In this document: in pieces, positions 26,601 through 37,154 of the stretch
Layout of the letters: each line of letters begins with the position of its first letter
How positions within the stretch are numbered: the first letter of the stretch is position 1
Source: Antedon mediterranea
Lineage: Eukaryota > Echinodermata > Crinoidea > Comatulida > Antedonidae
Assembly: GCF_964355755.1 (NCBI RefSeq)
Contig: NC_092674.1
Span: forward strand, 27,702,001-27,766,000
Length of the DNA stretch: 64,000 bases
Direction of reading: 5' to 3'
The notes under the pieces: generated by a model
What the model was told of the DNA's origin: nothing
The model's database searches: none
Seen by the model: only the letters and a program-made list of their open reading frames with translations
Translations under genes and position numbers: made by a program

Positions 26601-29600
26601 AACTAGAGTACCGTATTGTACACTTCCTAAACATAGGTCTGTTAAACAATAAAGGTGATTTTGTACAATACAATGAAACGCATATTTGTTAAATTCCAAA
26701 ACCTTGTTGAATAATGAGTATCGTCTGTACTTAACCTAATGACTAGGGACTTAGTAATGATTATCTTCATGTGAATAGCTACGATAATCAACTGAACAAC
26801 TTTACTAATCTCGCATAGTTTAAACCACTGTCACACATTTTTACAGATTAGAAGTATTGAATAAACAAAACTTTATTCTACAATTGTTTTCTTAATCTTA
26901 ATTTTCTCATGGAGTTGGTTTTTTATTTGTGCAAACTTTATTTTTTAATAAATTAATATTTTAACATTTTATTCTCATATAATACAATGCATGTAGGGCT
27001 AATGTCTATTTTAATTTTGTTGTAATTACATAAGATTTTAAGAAATTAATTGTTATAAAAATATTTTCTAAAGATTTTGGATAAATGAAATATTAATAAT
27101 TTTAAAAGTGGCAAAAAAAACCCCCATAAAATATAGGATTTGACGATATTAGTGATGTGTAGTGGAAAGCACTACAATCTTTGTGATTAAAATTAATATG
27201 GACATTTATGAGGTCGCATTACCCTATTTTTTATTTGAATACCAGGTATATTTATGAGGCCAAAATATGCATTTCCACTCCTTCTTGACAATGCAATTGA
27301 CAGTTAGATAAAACGCTTTAGAATATCACTATGCCATAAACTGTTCAACATGGGAACAATATATCGCAATGAATTCTACCTTTGGTGTGTCTGACTGATT
27401 TTGTAGTTTATGTATACCATTATACATTACTGTAAGAGTTTTAACAATGTATTGCTAAGCCATCTGACATGCACTTCAATAGTTCTCAGTTCTCAATAGG
27501 CTGCATATCTTTGTACTGACTCATTTGCTCATTGGACCTTGATCATTGGCTAACTTGTTTGAACTTTGTAACTGCAGGCTTGTTAAATATAACCACCAAT
27601 GTCATTAGAATGTGCTAATTGCTTTGTATATATTTTGTTATCAAATGCATTAAAATATACTACAGACTTCAATGGTATGTTGATTTATAGATATTAAACC
27701 GCTTAAATTAATATCAGTAAGGATCGATCTTGGTGTAAGCCTACCCTGGAGAATAAGCCAAACATTTTCCGTTAAATATGACTTCATTTCACTACTTTTA
27801 AGCTTGCCACCACTTCTCCCTATTTCAAAATCCTGGATCTGTCACTAATAAAAACAAAATAAAAAAACTAGAATTTAATGAAAGCAATCAAAATACAAAT
27901 AAGATGTTATTTCTTTCCAAACCAATAGTATACAACAACATATAAAATATATACCAAACTACTAATATTTATTACTGATTATACTAGGTATTTCTGCACT
28001 GTATGTTACTATAATTAACATAATTTTTTTTTAACTTATTTTCAGAATCAATAGAATACAAAAAGATTTAAGTCATTTAGAAAACCAGGCAGCACCGCAC
28101 AATATAAAAGAAGATAAAAATCGGTTACTGCTCATCAACGAAAAAGAAGACCTTTTGCGTGATCTACGATGTACGAATCCACGGAAACGCACCAAGGAAG
28201 AAAAACAAAAATTAGAGGAGGAAAGGAGTAAACTAGCCAAGGAAATTTACGATGCTCGCGAGGAGGCCCAACAGGTGATTGGAGACAGGTAAATAATTCT
28301 TAAACATATAATATTGTAAAGGTCTGTCTACACTATGAAACATTATGTGACAACAAAAATATGATGTGCCTATATATGGACACGATGATACCATATTTGA
28401 GCATATCACTACCATATTTGAGCACATTGCACTTTTTTTTTGTCAAACTAGTTATAGTACAGTACTAATAGTTTAGTCACAAAATGTGCACTGCAAATCA
28501 CAACCATGATATTGCCATTTAAACAGAGACATTTGAAATATGTAATTTATAAAATGATAATTGATGATATTATTAAATATAGTTACATAGATTTAATTTT
28601 AAAATTTTTTTCTTCTTAATTAAAATTTTTCATAGAATTCGCAAGGAAGAGCGCAAGAATCAGCTGATGAAAGAGTTGGCAGAAATGACAAAACTCGCAA
28701 CGCATCTCCAAAACCAAATTAAAACGTGAGTGGACTCGAGTGAACTCTGAATGTTTTGCATTCTGCATTCGCAAAATAACTTTGGAAACGTTAAAGTAAT
28801 ATTTCAACTTCGTTTACATGTCATAATTTAGCGTTGCGGTGTTGAAGGTGATGTTTTATTACAGTACAGTAACTGGAATTTGTTCTGCATGATTTGAGGG
28901 TGCTACAGATAGCTGACATACCATAAACACAACTTCTTCATATATCATTGTGAAATATTTATGTTATATCAAATGATAATTTCATGGCTGTTTGAAAAAT
29001 TATTAGCTTGTCATTTCATGGACCTATAAATTAGTGAAATAAATATCCAAAATGTAAAATTTAAATTAGGTCTTCCACCTGGTATGCAAATGCACTATAT
29101 TTGCATTATTTTATGTATAAATATTTTTCTTTTTTTGTAGTGTTTCAATCACAACATTGTCTTCGGGATCCAGTAAGGGCTCTTTAGCAGCTTCCAGTCA
29201 AGGCTCGTTAACATCTAGTCGAGGGTCATTGACCTCAAGTTTTACTGACCTTTATGGGTCATCTCATACCAAGTATCTGAGTGATATATCGGTCAGGGAG
29301 ATGCAGCGTAAGGTACGTTTAAGTACACTAACTTATTTTGCATGTTAAATTTATATGAAAAGAAAAGTTGGTTTGTTAATAGCTGTATTACTTGAATATA
29401 TCTTCACAATACATTTATTCATCCCATTTTTGCAGCTTGAATCTCTTTTACCAGGATGTCGACTTGGAAACGTAAAACCAAATAGCATTACACCAATACG
29501 TGAGGTGCTAACACCAACTAACACTTTAGACCGAAACCAAAACCCGCAGCTTGTAAGCCAAGATGGACTTTCCGCTCAAGGAACCCCAAACACGAACATC

Positions 29601-32600
29601 TCCTTATCTCCAAGATCATCTCTGAATTCACTCTCCCCACCAGCATCACCTAGTGGCGGAGACGTTGATTCAAATGCGTTGGAACCAGGCACGGTTCCGC
29701 CACCAAGTTACAAAGAACATATTGTTCAGAGACTGAAACCGGACGTGGACACAAATACGTCGTCAGCACAAACTTTAGACGATCTTGAATCGTCGCTTGC
29801 GAGTTTACAAATTGGGAAACGTGAAGTGTGCAACTCGCATTCAGCATTTTTGTATGGACTTGGAAACGGAGATAGTAATTCACAACTTACATTTTTATCT
29901 AATAGTAAAGGAGGGCTAGCATTAGATTTAGAAACAAGAGTTGATAATGGAGTAGAATATACCACACCACTGTCACCGATACGTGAAAATGCACCTGGTA
30001 ATTTAGTTTACTTTTTATCAATGCTACTTTATTACACAGTTCATTTCTGTATAATGTACTTGTTGTTGTTAGTTAAAGATGTATTGTCCCCCAAAACATG
30101 AAAATGAAGATTAATTAAATCAGACTTTGAATAGATTAATTTGTGGTTTTAATCAAGTTAATCCCTTCTGTTTAAAAAATAAAATGCAGAAAAAAATAAT
30201 GTTTTCTCGTATAAAATTACAAAAATAATTGGTCACATTTAACCAAAACCCCAGTAGATAACTATTATGTGACATTTAAATGACATAAAACAATACATCT
30301 TTAATATTTCAATGGATTTCAATTGATTTATATTATGTAGTGTACACCTCCATCCATCCATCTGTGTGTATTGATGAGTTTTCCTTATTATTGGTTTGTC
30401 ATAAATGCTTGGTAGTTTACATTCTAAAAAGGAATCATTAGAAATACTCAAAGATCAGGACCGTATCCAGGATGAGGCAGTTTACGCACGCGCCTCATCT
30501 AAAATTGTCAATTTTCACTACTTGCCCCAATTCACCAGCAGAGATTGTCATATTTTATATTAATAATTATATTGAAAGCATCTTTGCCTAGGTGTCTATT
30601 TTTAACCCTTCATTACAGCATTGAAGATGTTGTGAAATATCACTGCAAGTAATAATGTAATAGCCATAGCCTATATGTTTGATACATACTTCAGCATATT
30701 TATATACTAGTAATACTTCCTAACAATATAGCATCATATACACAGAATATAGCGGTAACTTTGAAGAATTAATGATTCGCTGCCATGCACGCTATTTAAA
30801 CATTTTGTAAAGAAAGAAAATTACTATTGATTATTGCATGCGTGACAGAGCAACTGAAATACAAGAAATTTAATTTGATTTTATCTTCTCTTTATAAATT
30901 ATTCATTGCGATTGATTGGTAATAAATGTATTTTCTTTTAGATTTAACAACGCAAGAGAATGTGTCATCGTCCGCGTACACACAAAGCGTATCGGCAGCT
31001 GTGTCAAACGAATCAGTCGCTGGTGATAGCGGCGTGTACGAGGCGGTCACTAGAAGGTGAGAGATTGTTACTAAAACGTTTTAAATTGTTTTTGATATCT
31101 GCTTTGAATTTATTTCCTTCATAATTGTAATATAAAAGTTTGATTTTTTTTTAAACACTGCTTGCTAATTTTATTCACATTTATCTAGAATGTTTAGATA
31201 TAGCTATAATAAAAAAAAACATAAGAATATGTATTTTTACAGACTGACAATAATTGGAAATTTTTTATTTTTTTTGGGTCGAAACTTTAAATAAATATAT
31301 GTAAATATGTTACATTATATCAAATAAATAAACATATTTACACCATATTGTTTCTCAATTTAGACATGAATTAGATCCTGGTATTGAAGCCTACATTGAC
31401 TGTGCTCAGCTACAGGTTCTGTTCAACTATAATACAATGGAAGGGTGTCTGTACATCAGCCTAGAAAAGATAGTGAATCTACAAGGCCTAGGCTTACAGG
31501 AATGTCCAGCAATGTAAGTAAAAAGTGTATCTGTCTACACTATCAAACTAGTTTGACAAACAAAGTGTGATGTGCCCAAATATGGCAATGATATGCCCAA
31601 ATATGGTGGTGATATGACTATGACTATGTGTAGACAAAGCTTTAGTGTCATTGAACATAAATTTGTGTTTTCTATTCAGAGGACACTTGTAGGTGACCCT
31701 CTGTTGGGTTCGACTTGTAGTAACATTACAGATTTTAGTATTTGCATATTTCAAAATTTCAAATATATTTATATAATTAATCATTTATTTTGTTGTTACC
31801 TATTTCAGGTTTTTTAAAGGAGATTTAACACCATGCCCATCTTCTCTAAACTGGTGCTTCCAAACTGGAATCCCGCCTGACCTTGTACAAGGGTCAATCG
31901 GCATTACGATCTTGAAAGAAGTACCCAGCAGTATCCTAGCCAATCTCACATTGCATCTGTTAGCTTTCACACACAATGAGAAAAATGAGGAGGAGTGTTT
32001 AGTAAGTGTTTATAATTTATAACTGTACAGCGGTGCAACACAGAGGCTGTAAACTCCGGGACCCCTGGGTTTAGTGTTTAGTGCTTATAGCTGTATGCCA
32101 CTGTAACTGTATATCTTCTTCGCTTCTGGATATCTCCTAAAACTAACACGACTTTTTTGTTTTCTAGGGTGTGGCTCAGATACCACTGTCTGCTTTCAGT
32201 ACATCACTACAACCTTGGATCACATGGTGTAATCTCACCAACTACAAGAAATTAAGATCTTTAGAGTCGTCTAAAGCACAGACCACAAGATTATATGTAA
32301 GTTGACAATTTATGTTAAAGATGTATTGTCCCCCAAAAACATGAAAAATGAAGATTAATTAAATCAGACTTTGAATAGGTTATTTTGTAGTTATAATAAA
32401 GTTAATCACTTCCGTAGAAAAAAAAAAGAAAAAAATCAATGTTTTCACTTATAAAATGACAAAATAAATGGTTAAATTTAACCAAAAATCCATTGGCTGG
32501 CAGCCAATTTGACAATTTTTTGCTTTAAATTACAGTTTTTTCAGGTAAATACATTTTTTTTTCGATCTAATTTTTGGTCAAAGTGGAGAACTATTATGTG

Positions 32601-35600
32601 ACATTAAAATGGTATATTTAACAAAAAAAATTTTAATAATTATTTTTTCAGGGGACAATACATCTTTAACTTTAAAATTGTTACAGTTTATACATTCTAT
32701 GGATACAGTTTTTTCATTTGATAAACTTTAGTTTATAATTTCTTGTAATTTATTTGTTTTTTTATTATTAAATAGGCAAGTGAAATGGACATAAGCCGAC
32801 TTAATTCATGTACAAATCATCGAAGGTCTTCCATTGGTACTGTAGACGGTGCCTATCCTGATGCTATTGCTAGGTAAGGCATCTCAATTTTATTTTATTC
32901 AATTTTCAGGTACAAACAACAACATGAAATTCATGACAATGGTGCAGCACCCTGGGGATTGCCAAGAGTGATAAGCACTATCGAATCGGCTCTCCATAAA
33001 ACTTCTTTTTCATTTATTTTTTTCTGAAAAGGATAAACATGATATGAACTAAATGTAATGCTTTCTATGATTGGCTTAAAGTGTAAGGTGTCATGTCAAC
33101 ATGATTGTACTGCAGTTTATTCAGTAACTAAATATTTTTACTACAGTAACTGCATGCATGTCAGGCAGTCATTGCAATAGGAAATGTGTTTAGTTACCCA
33201 AATATTTACTTCAGTAACTGCAGTAGAAAAATGTTGACGTGGTCCCTTAAATGTTGATGTGGTCCCTAATATTGACTGGTAAAATATGCAAAATAAATAC
33301 ATTATTAAAAAGAGACCGGCTAAATATTTTCGTTTCAATGTTTTATATATTTCATTGATTTTTTTTTCAGATTAAGGTCTTTCTCGTTTGACAGCGCTCA
33401 CCTCAAGCAGCAAAAGAACCTAACGTCTTTATCGATCCATTCCGTTAACATTCCTACAGCGTCCGGCTTGAACCATTTAGATCCAAGAGTACGCAACCAG
33501 AGTCTCAGTTTACACTCGTTGAACGGTGTCAAGATCGATAAAGAGATTAACACAGAAATGTCAGGCCCAGAAGTAGCTAAGCAGCTTCAACCTGGGATGA
33601 GGCCTAGATCTATTCAAGATCTACACACCCCTACCACCACAGTCACAAGGTCTAAAACCTTCTCTGCTCATCCTGGAACCCATTACATTTGTCAGGTATT
33701 TATACTAAAAATATATTTTGTATTTTGCTATTTTAGTAATTGTGATAATTGGATCAATATCACTAGACTACCTCACCCCAACCACTGACAAGGTACACCA
33801 CCCCAACCACCGACAAAGTACACCACCCCAACCACCGACAAGGTACACCACCCCAACCACCGACATTGTACAATACCTCAACCACCGACAAAGTACAACA
33901 CCCCAACCACCGACAAGGTACAGCACCCCAATCGCCATCAATGTACAACACCCCAACCACCACCAAGGTACAACACCCAAACCACCACCACCAAGGTACA
34001 GAACCCCAACCACCTCAAAATGTTAGTCAGAAGAGAATAAACAATTTACTAAAAATGTTTTTTTTATATAGCTAAATCGTAGTGATAGCGACAGTGCGAT
34101 GCCGTTGTACAGAAAGCCATTTACCAGAAACTCAATAGACAGAAGAAGCATTCGATGGAAGAAGGTTTGTAATACCTCTATGTTATTTTCTTAAATAAGA
34201 AAGTGAAACAGATTGCAGTGGAGTCTTATATGCTTCAATAAAACCCATAATCTTATTCACCCTATTCTTCTTACAGTATCTCCACATATCGCATTATATG
34301 CCCAGTATCTTGGCAAATTTTGTAATACAAGGTCACATATGTATCACATGTATTTATGTATTGTTATTTGGCCTATTATACAGGCATCACATATGATAAA
34401 TATTTTACACTGTATCACAGAATTAGCTTACGAAACTGTATAGATTATTGATACAGTACCCAGAATCTGCTAAATTGTTGATTCTGAACCTCATTCTAAT
34501 AGGCTAATACATTAAGCTCTGTCTACACTATCAAACTTTATGTGACAACAAAAATATGATGATGTCATATTACTACCATACTTGGGTATATCACTAACAT
34601 ATTTAAGCATATCACTTATGTGCACATCAATTTTTGTCACATAAAGTTTGATAGTATAGATAGAGCTTTAGTTCTAAGGAAAGATGAATATCATTCCTAT
34701 TTCTTAAATGTATATGCTACTAACCTCTTAGTAGTTCATGATTTTTAAACTTTAAACATGAACTTAAACATGAACATACATACCAGCATGTAATGAGGAT
34801 GAGTCATGCCTTTGGATTGAATGTCATTTACCTTTCATGTAAACTCCTTACGGTATCATAACATTCTAAGTAAACCCACTCCATAAGTTAAACCGGTGTT
34901 ATCATGCCATTCCTTTGAAATCGCCTCTCTGTGACATAGTGACAAGCTTATAAATGTCACCATGATAGTGGTGAAAGATAATAGTATTATTCATATCTAG
35001 TCATTCCTCTTTTATATAAACCTGTTTAATTCATCACCACTATCATGGCATACCAATGAAATCCCTCTGTCTTTCTGTCTGACATACGTGACATTTTTTA
35101 CAAATGTCACTGCGTAACATTTTTTACAAATGTCACTGTGACAAAGGTGACAGGAGATGTTTTGTTGCCAGCCCCCACCCCTTTAAAAAATAAAATTCAT
35201 AAATTATTATATTAAGTCAGACAAATTTCCTATCATTGACAAAATATATCTATCTGCACTACAAATAACAACACTGACTAGTTAGTCAAATGTTATGAAA
35301 TGTTGTTTTAATTTATTTTGATCAATACTTATAATTTTAATTTCTGAATTTGTATCAATAATTGATACTGTAGTCCTAAATTTAAACAAAGAAAAATAAG
35401 CCTCTCTCAGCCTGTTTGTTAGTGGAGGTTTTGTCTCTGCTTAAAATAAAAAACGCACCTTAAACCATAGTTATTTTTTTTGTTATAGAGTAAAATTATT
35501 GAACCGCAGCAACCAGTATCGAGAGAGTCGTATCACAAAACATCATTGGATCTTGAGATGGACCTTCAAGCGTCACGTGTAAAACAGTTGAAGCTGAACG

Positions 35601-36770
35601 AGGAAATCGACAAACTACGGGAAATTAAACGATGTATGGAAGAAGCAAAAGTAAAAGGTATTATCATATAATTTTTTTTTTCATTTCATTTCTTCATTTT
35701 TTATATTTAGGTAAATTGTCAAGGATAACCATAAGCGAATTAATTCACTTGAAGATGGCAATCCTGTTCACAAGACAAACATATACACAAGATGCTCTAC
35801 ATAAAGTCTTGTTACAAGTCGTCTTTGGGAGTTGTAATTTAATCCTGACATGTGACAGGACTTGAACCCAGGACCCTTGGATTGGTGACCAAGCATCATA
35901 ACCACCAAACCACAACTCCACTTCAATATATTGTTTGATACAGGCTTTGAAACCATTTTAAGGATTGAAATGACACTTTATAGAGATGCTGTCGAGGATT
36001 TGCAATTGCCTTTGCAGCATATTTTGTGATACTTCAGCCACTGTATAAATTAAATTAAAACAGTAAATTAAAACAAAATATTAAAGATAAATATTAACTT
36101 TATTTTTCTATAGGTGAAGTTAAAATGCCCGAAACAGTCAGCGAGAACAACCTAATGAAAAGGCTTCTTGTGGATGCGGAGATGGACGTGCTGCGGAGAC
36201 ATCAAAGTCACGAGGTAGTCCAGCAGGAGAAGAAGACGGATAGGTTAATGAAGAAAACCATTCAGGGAATGCATCAAATGACAAAAGATCCTAATAGTAA
36301 TGCAGATATCACTAGGTTTAGGTAAGAAATCATTAATTAGCTACGTAACACAAATTAAGACTTTTATTGCATTAGTACCTCATCCTTCAGATGAGATGTA
36401 AAGTTGTTGGTCTTGAACACATAAAGCACTACCAAACTAGTTCGCACAAAAAGTGCGATGTACCTAAATATGGTAGTGATATGACATCATCTTGTCCATA
36501 TATTGGGACATCAAATTTTGTCACATAATTTTGATAGTGTAGACAGGGAGAAGGGAATTGTTTCCATTGTGTTCCCGATGTGTACTGCTGGCTGCTATGG
36601 GTATGCGGAAGGCCTAATCCGAATTGCTTCAGTTTCCAGTTAAGCTTGGTGTGATTATGATTAAATTTAAAAAATAAAAAATTGTCACCACTGTTATTTT
36701 TATTCCTTTCAGAGAAAAGTTGGAATTCTTCACATCAACAGGGGGACAAGCATTGCCACAGAAATATTAG
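8670..36770 (+). CDS. WWC1: KIBRA/WWC family scaffold protein (WW, WW, coiled coil, C2), complete
   Basis: Twenty-two exons: 8670-8797, 18850-18890, 19326-19394, 21092-21243, 21672-21720, 22685-22844, 23732-23867, 25959-26131, 28046-28288, 28636-28725, 29141-29312, 29436-29997, 30942-31056, 31364-31513, 31809-32001, 32168-32296, 32776-32873, 33371-33695, 34072-34164, 35489-35657, 36114-36321, 36713-36770. They total 3513 nt, in frame (1170 residues; human KIBRA about 1113). The start has A at -3 and an in-frame stop at 8655. WW1 (10-41) has W15 and W37. WW2 (57-88) has W62, but Ile84 replaces the second Trp, as in vertebrate KIBRA. Then come coiled coils (about 90-420), a Ser-rich block ([17 protein letters not shown]), a C2 domain (about 700-850), [15 protein letters not shown] and a basic aPKC-type segment. 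The family activates LATS/Warts with Merlin (Hippo pathway) at the apical cortex. Paralogue (WWC1/2/3) undetermined; probably a single pre-duplication gene. Confidence 0.95.
10721..10858. mobile_element. MITE-like family A, degenerate copy
   Basis: Left end AAAGCTTGGTTCCCACTAAC; right end CTAGTGGAACCACACTTTAA, its inverted complement with changes. The interior has diverged from the copies at 43-57 kb. It lies in KIBRA intron 1. Confidence 0.65.
14533..14625. mobile_element. MITE-like family B copy
   Basis: Begins CTCTGTCTACACTATCAAAC and ends AAAGTTTGATGGTGTAAACA followed by GAGCTT. These are imperfect terminal inverted repeats. At about 95 bp it is internally deleted relative to the 130-180 bp copies. 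Confidence 0.7.
15561..15928. repeat. Minisatellite (17-18 bp, GGATGTCCCCCTGAATAT) within a family E element
   Basis: From about 15660 to 15912 roughly fourteen units of GATGTCCCC(C)TGAATATG follow one another, with drift to TGAATAGG and CTAAATAGG at the right end. The array is flanked by TTACAGTAGAGCGTCTATTA at 15560 and CCCAAAGAAGGGCTTTCAAT at 15906. A related element without the expansion lies at 25731-25893, so the array probably grew inside a dispersed element. Confidence 0.75.
18112..18242. repeat. Dispersed element, family D (degenerate)
   Basis: The block at 18161-18233 (CTAGGTCCAGACCGAAGACA, GACATGACCTAGGATTCGGT, TTGCAAATCGA) matches 23050-23131 in order and spacing. It abuts the SINE to its right. 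The terminal repeats are weaker than in the 22959 copy. Confidence 0.5.
18283..18604 (+). mobile_element. tRNA-derived SINE with ATT-repeat tail
   Basis: The head is tRNA-like: an A-box-like region near 18293-18312 and box B GGTTCGAATCC at 18341-18351. The body holds GTTGCCTCTCTCCACCCAGG and GTATAAATGGGTACC. The 3' end reads AAAGCGCC then GGGCGCTATATAAATG, with a TATTATTATTATTA tail. This layout matches SINE2-class elements common in marine invertebrates and lower vertebrates. It is inserted in KIBRA intron 1, about 245 bp before exon 2. Confidence 0.85.
22959..23135. mobile_element. Inverted-repeat element, family D
   Basis: Ends GTTTTGATTTGC (22959-22970) and GCAAATCGAAAAC (23123-23135) are near-perfect inverted complements. 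Inside, GGTCCAGGCGACGACCGACA and CTAGGTTGATCGTCGGTCC form further inverted symmetry. It is about 177 bp, CpG-richer than its surroundings, and lies in the intron between exons 6 and 7. Family D by comparison with 18112-18242. Confidence 0.6.
23868..25958 (+). other. KIBRA intron 7
   Basis: Starts GTATGT and ends TTTACAG. The 2.1-kb interior shows no coding exon. The last 230 bp contain the family E element at 25731-25893. The rest is AT-rich unique sequence with poly(A)/poly(T) runs. Confidence 0.7.
25731..25893. mobile_element. Inverted-repeat element, family E
   Basis: Left end TACAGTGGGACCTCTATTAA; right end ATAGGTTCTACTGTA, its imperfect inverted complement. The interior includes GTCCTCTAAATAG. 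The left end resembles 15560-15580. Confidence 0.55.
26132..28045 (+). other. KIBRA intron 8 with a degraded family A copy
   Basis: Donor GTACAT and acceptor TTTTCAG. At about 26175-26302 are TTGACCAATCACAAGCGACA, ATTGGTCAA, GCGTTGC and ACCAAGCTT in the order seen in family A, although the left terminus is lost. The rest is AT-rich without recognised features. Confidence 0.6.
28320..28452. mobile_element. MITE-like family B copy
   Basis: Begins GGTCTGTCTACACTATGAAA 32 bp after the exon 9 donor and ends near TTGTCAAACTAG. The interior has the family words AAAATATGATGTGCC, TATATATGGACA and ACCATATTTGAGCA, the last unit twice. Confidence 0.7.
29436..29997 (+). other. KIBRA exon 12: Ser/Pro-rich linker with a PPxY motif
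   Basis: The largest exon (562 nt). It encodes residues 472-658, low in predicted fold and rich in Ser and Pro. [17 protein letters not shown] corresponds to the mitotic-kinase site region (around Ser539/Ser542) of human KIBRA. PPSY at 29700-29711 (residues 560-563) is a class I WW-domain ligand. [15 protein letters not shown] near the middle parallels a conserved short acidic/hydrophobic segment of the family. Confidence 0.8.
30073..30304. mobile_element. MITE-like family C, internally deleted copy
   Basis: Begins TTAAAGATGTATTGTCCCCC and ends CAATACATCTTTAA. The left 170 bp follow the full copies at 32315 and 47840; the middle is shortened. Both ends include TTAA. It lies 75 bp after the exon 12 donor. 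Confidence 0.75.
31364..32296 (+). other. C2-domain exons of KIBRA (exons 14-16)
   Basis: Exons 31364-31513, 31809-32001 and 32168-32296 encode about residues 697-854. Segments such as [30 protein letters not shown] and [10 protein letters not shown], then [12 protein letters not shown] with a following W-x-x-W, match the beta-strand order of the KIBRA C2 domain. In vertebrates this domain binds phosphoinositides. It is clearly more diverged from the vertebrate sequence than the WW or coiled-coil parts. Calcium-ligand aspartates are not evident; the family is known for atypical lipid and calcium binding. Confidence 0.75.
31530..31644. mobile_element. MITE-like family B copy beside a splice donor
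   Basis: Begins TCTGTCTACACTATCAAACT only 16 bp past the exon 14 donor and ends TGTGTAGACAAAGCTTTAG. The internal unit CCCAAATATGG is present twice. Confidence 0.75.
32315..32669. mobile_element. MITE-like family C, near full-length copy
   Basis: 355 bp with ends TTAAAGATGTATTGTCCCCC and GGGACAATACATCTTTAA, which are inverted complements. The interior has paired inverted words (AAATGGTTAAATTTAACC; GTGGAGAACTATTATGTGAC). It has no coding capacity. Inserted 18 bp after the exon 16 donor. Confidence 0.85.
33776..34018 (+). repeat. Minisatellite of 22- then 25-bp units in KIBRA intron 18
   Basis: About ten units of CACCCCAACCACCGACAAGGTA. The first four are 22 bp. The next are 25 bp by gain of CAA/CAG at the unit start, and the last ones degrade (CATCAATG, CACCACCAAGG). 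The array sits 80 bp after the exon 18 donor and 53 bp before the exon 19 acceptor, so it makes up most of this short intron. It is open in several frames on both strands only because its period has few stops. Confidence 0.9.
34072..34164 (+). other. KIBRA exon 19: aPKC-type substrate segment
   Basis: Encodes [20 protein letters not shown] followed by [11 protein letters not shown]. In human KIBRA the matching FVRNSLERRSVR stretch is the atypical-PKC binding and phosphorylation segment. Both serines and the flanking arginines are kept here, so aPKC coupling is likely conserved (inference). Confidence 0.75.
34512..34670. mobile_element. MITE-like family B copy
   Basis: Begins TTAAGCTCTGTCTACACTAT, ends GTTTGATAGTATAGATAGAG plus CTTTAG. 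The arms are inverted complements over about 40 bp (TTTATGTGACAA against TTGTCACATAAA). About 159 bp, in intron 19. Confidence 0.85.
35780..35930 (-). repeat. tRNA-derived SINE remnant, minus strand
   Basis: On the minus strand: GTGGTTTGGTGGTTATGATG (A-box-like), then CTGGGTTCAAGTCCTG (box B), then AACTCCCAAAGACGACTTGT. A similar head occurs on the plus strand at 55592-55680. It lies in intron 20. Confidence 0.6.
36423..36550. mobile_element. MITE-like family B, degenerate copy
   Basis: Left end ACTACCAAACTAGTTCGCAC; right end TTTGATAGTGTAGACAGGG. The interior has AAATATGGTAGTGATATGAC and CATCATCTTGTCCATATA. It lies in the last KIBRA intron. Confidence 0.65.
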
Positions 36771-37010
36771 TAAATATATTGAGAGGTAGATAGCAGACAG
36801 TATAGGTGCTTTGATGGAAATCTCGGGGACAAATTTGTTGATGCCTTTTCTCTTTATCCTCACCACATCATGTCTATTGGTACAGTCTCCCAAACTTCAA
36901 ATTCATTTGCTAGCTACATCTACATAGAAAACGTCATTGGGTTTAGATAGGACATACATGATTCCATCATATATTTTTTTTTTAATGTTGGTGTACATTA
37001 TTGTTTTATG

Positions 37011-37154
37011 TTAAGCTCTGTCTATCTAGTTTGACAAAAAAGTGTGATGTGCCCAAATATGGTAGTGATAGTGATATGACATCATCATGCCCAAAAGTGG
37101 GCACATCACATTTTGTTGTCATATATTAGGTTTGATAGTGTAGACAGAGTTTTA
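37011..37154. mobile_element. MITE-like family B copy
   Basis: TTAAGCTCTGTCTATCTAGT at the left and GTTTGATAGTGTAGACAGAG plus TTTTAG at the right. GATGTGCCCAAATATGG and GGGCACATC form inner symmetry. It lies 240 bp past the KIBRA stop, so it may be part of the 3' UTR. Confidence 0.8.

Noticed and set aside
33468-34026. Extended open frames through the intronic minisatellite, on both strands
   Set aside because: They exist because the 22-bp period lacks stops. The KIBRA exon ends at 33695 with a good donor, and the next exon begins at 34072 in phase.
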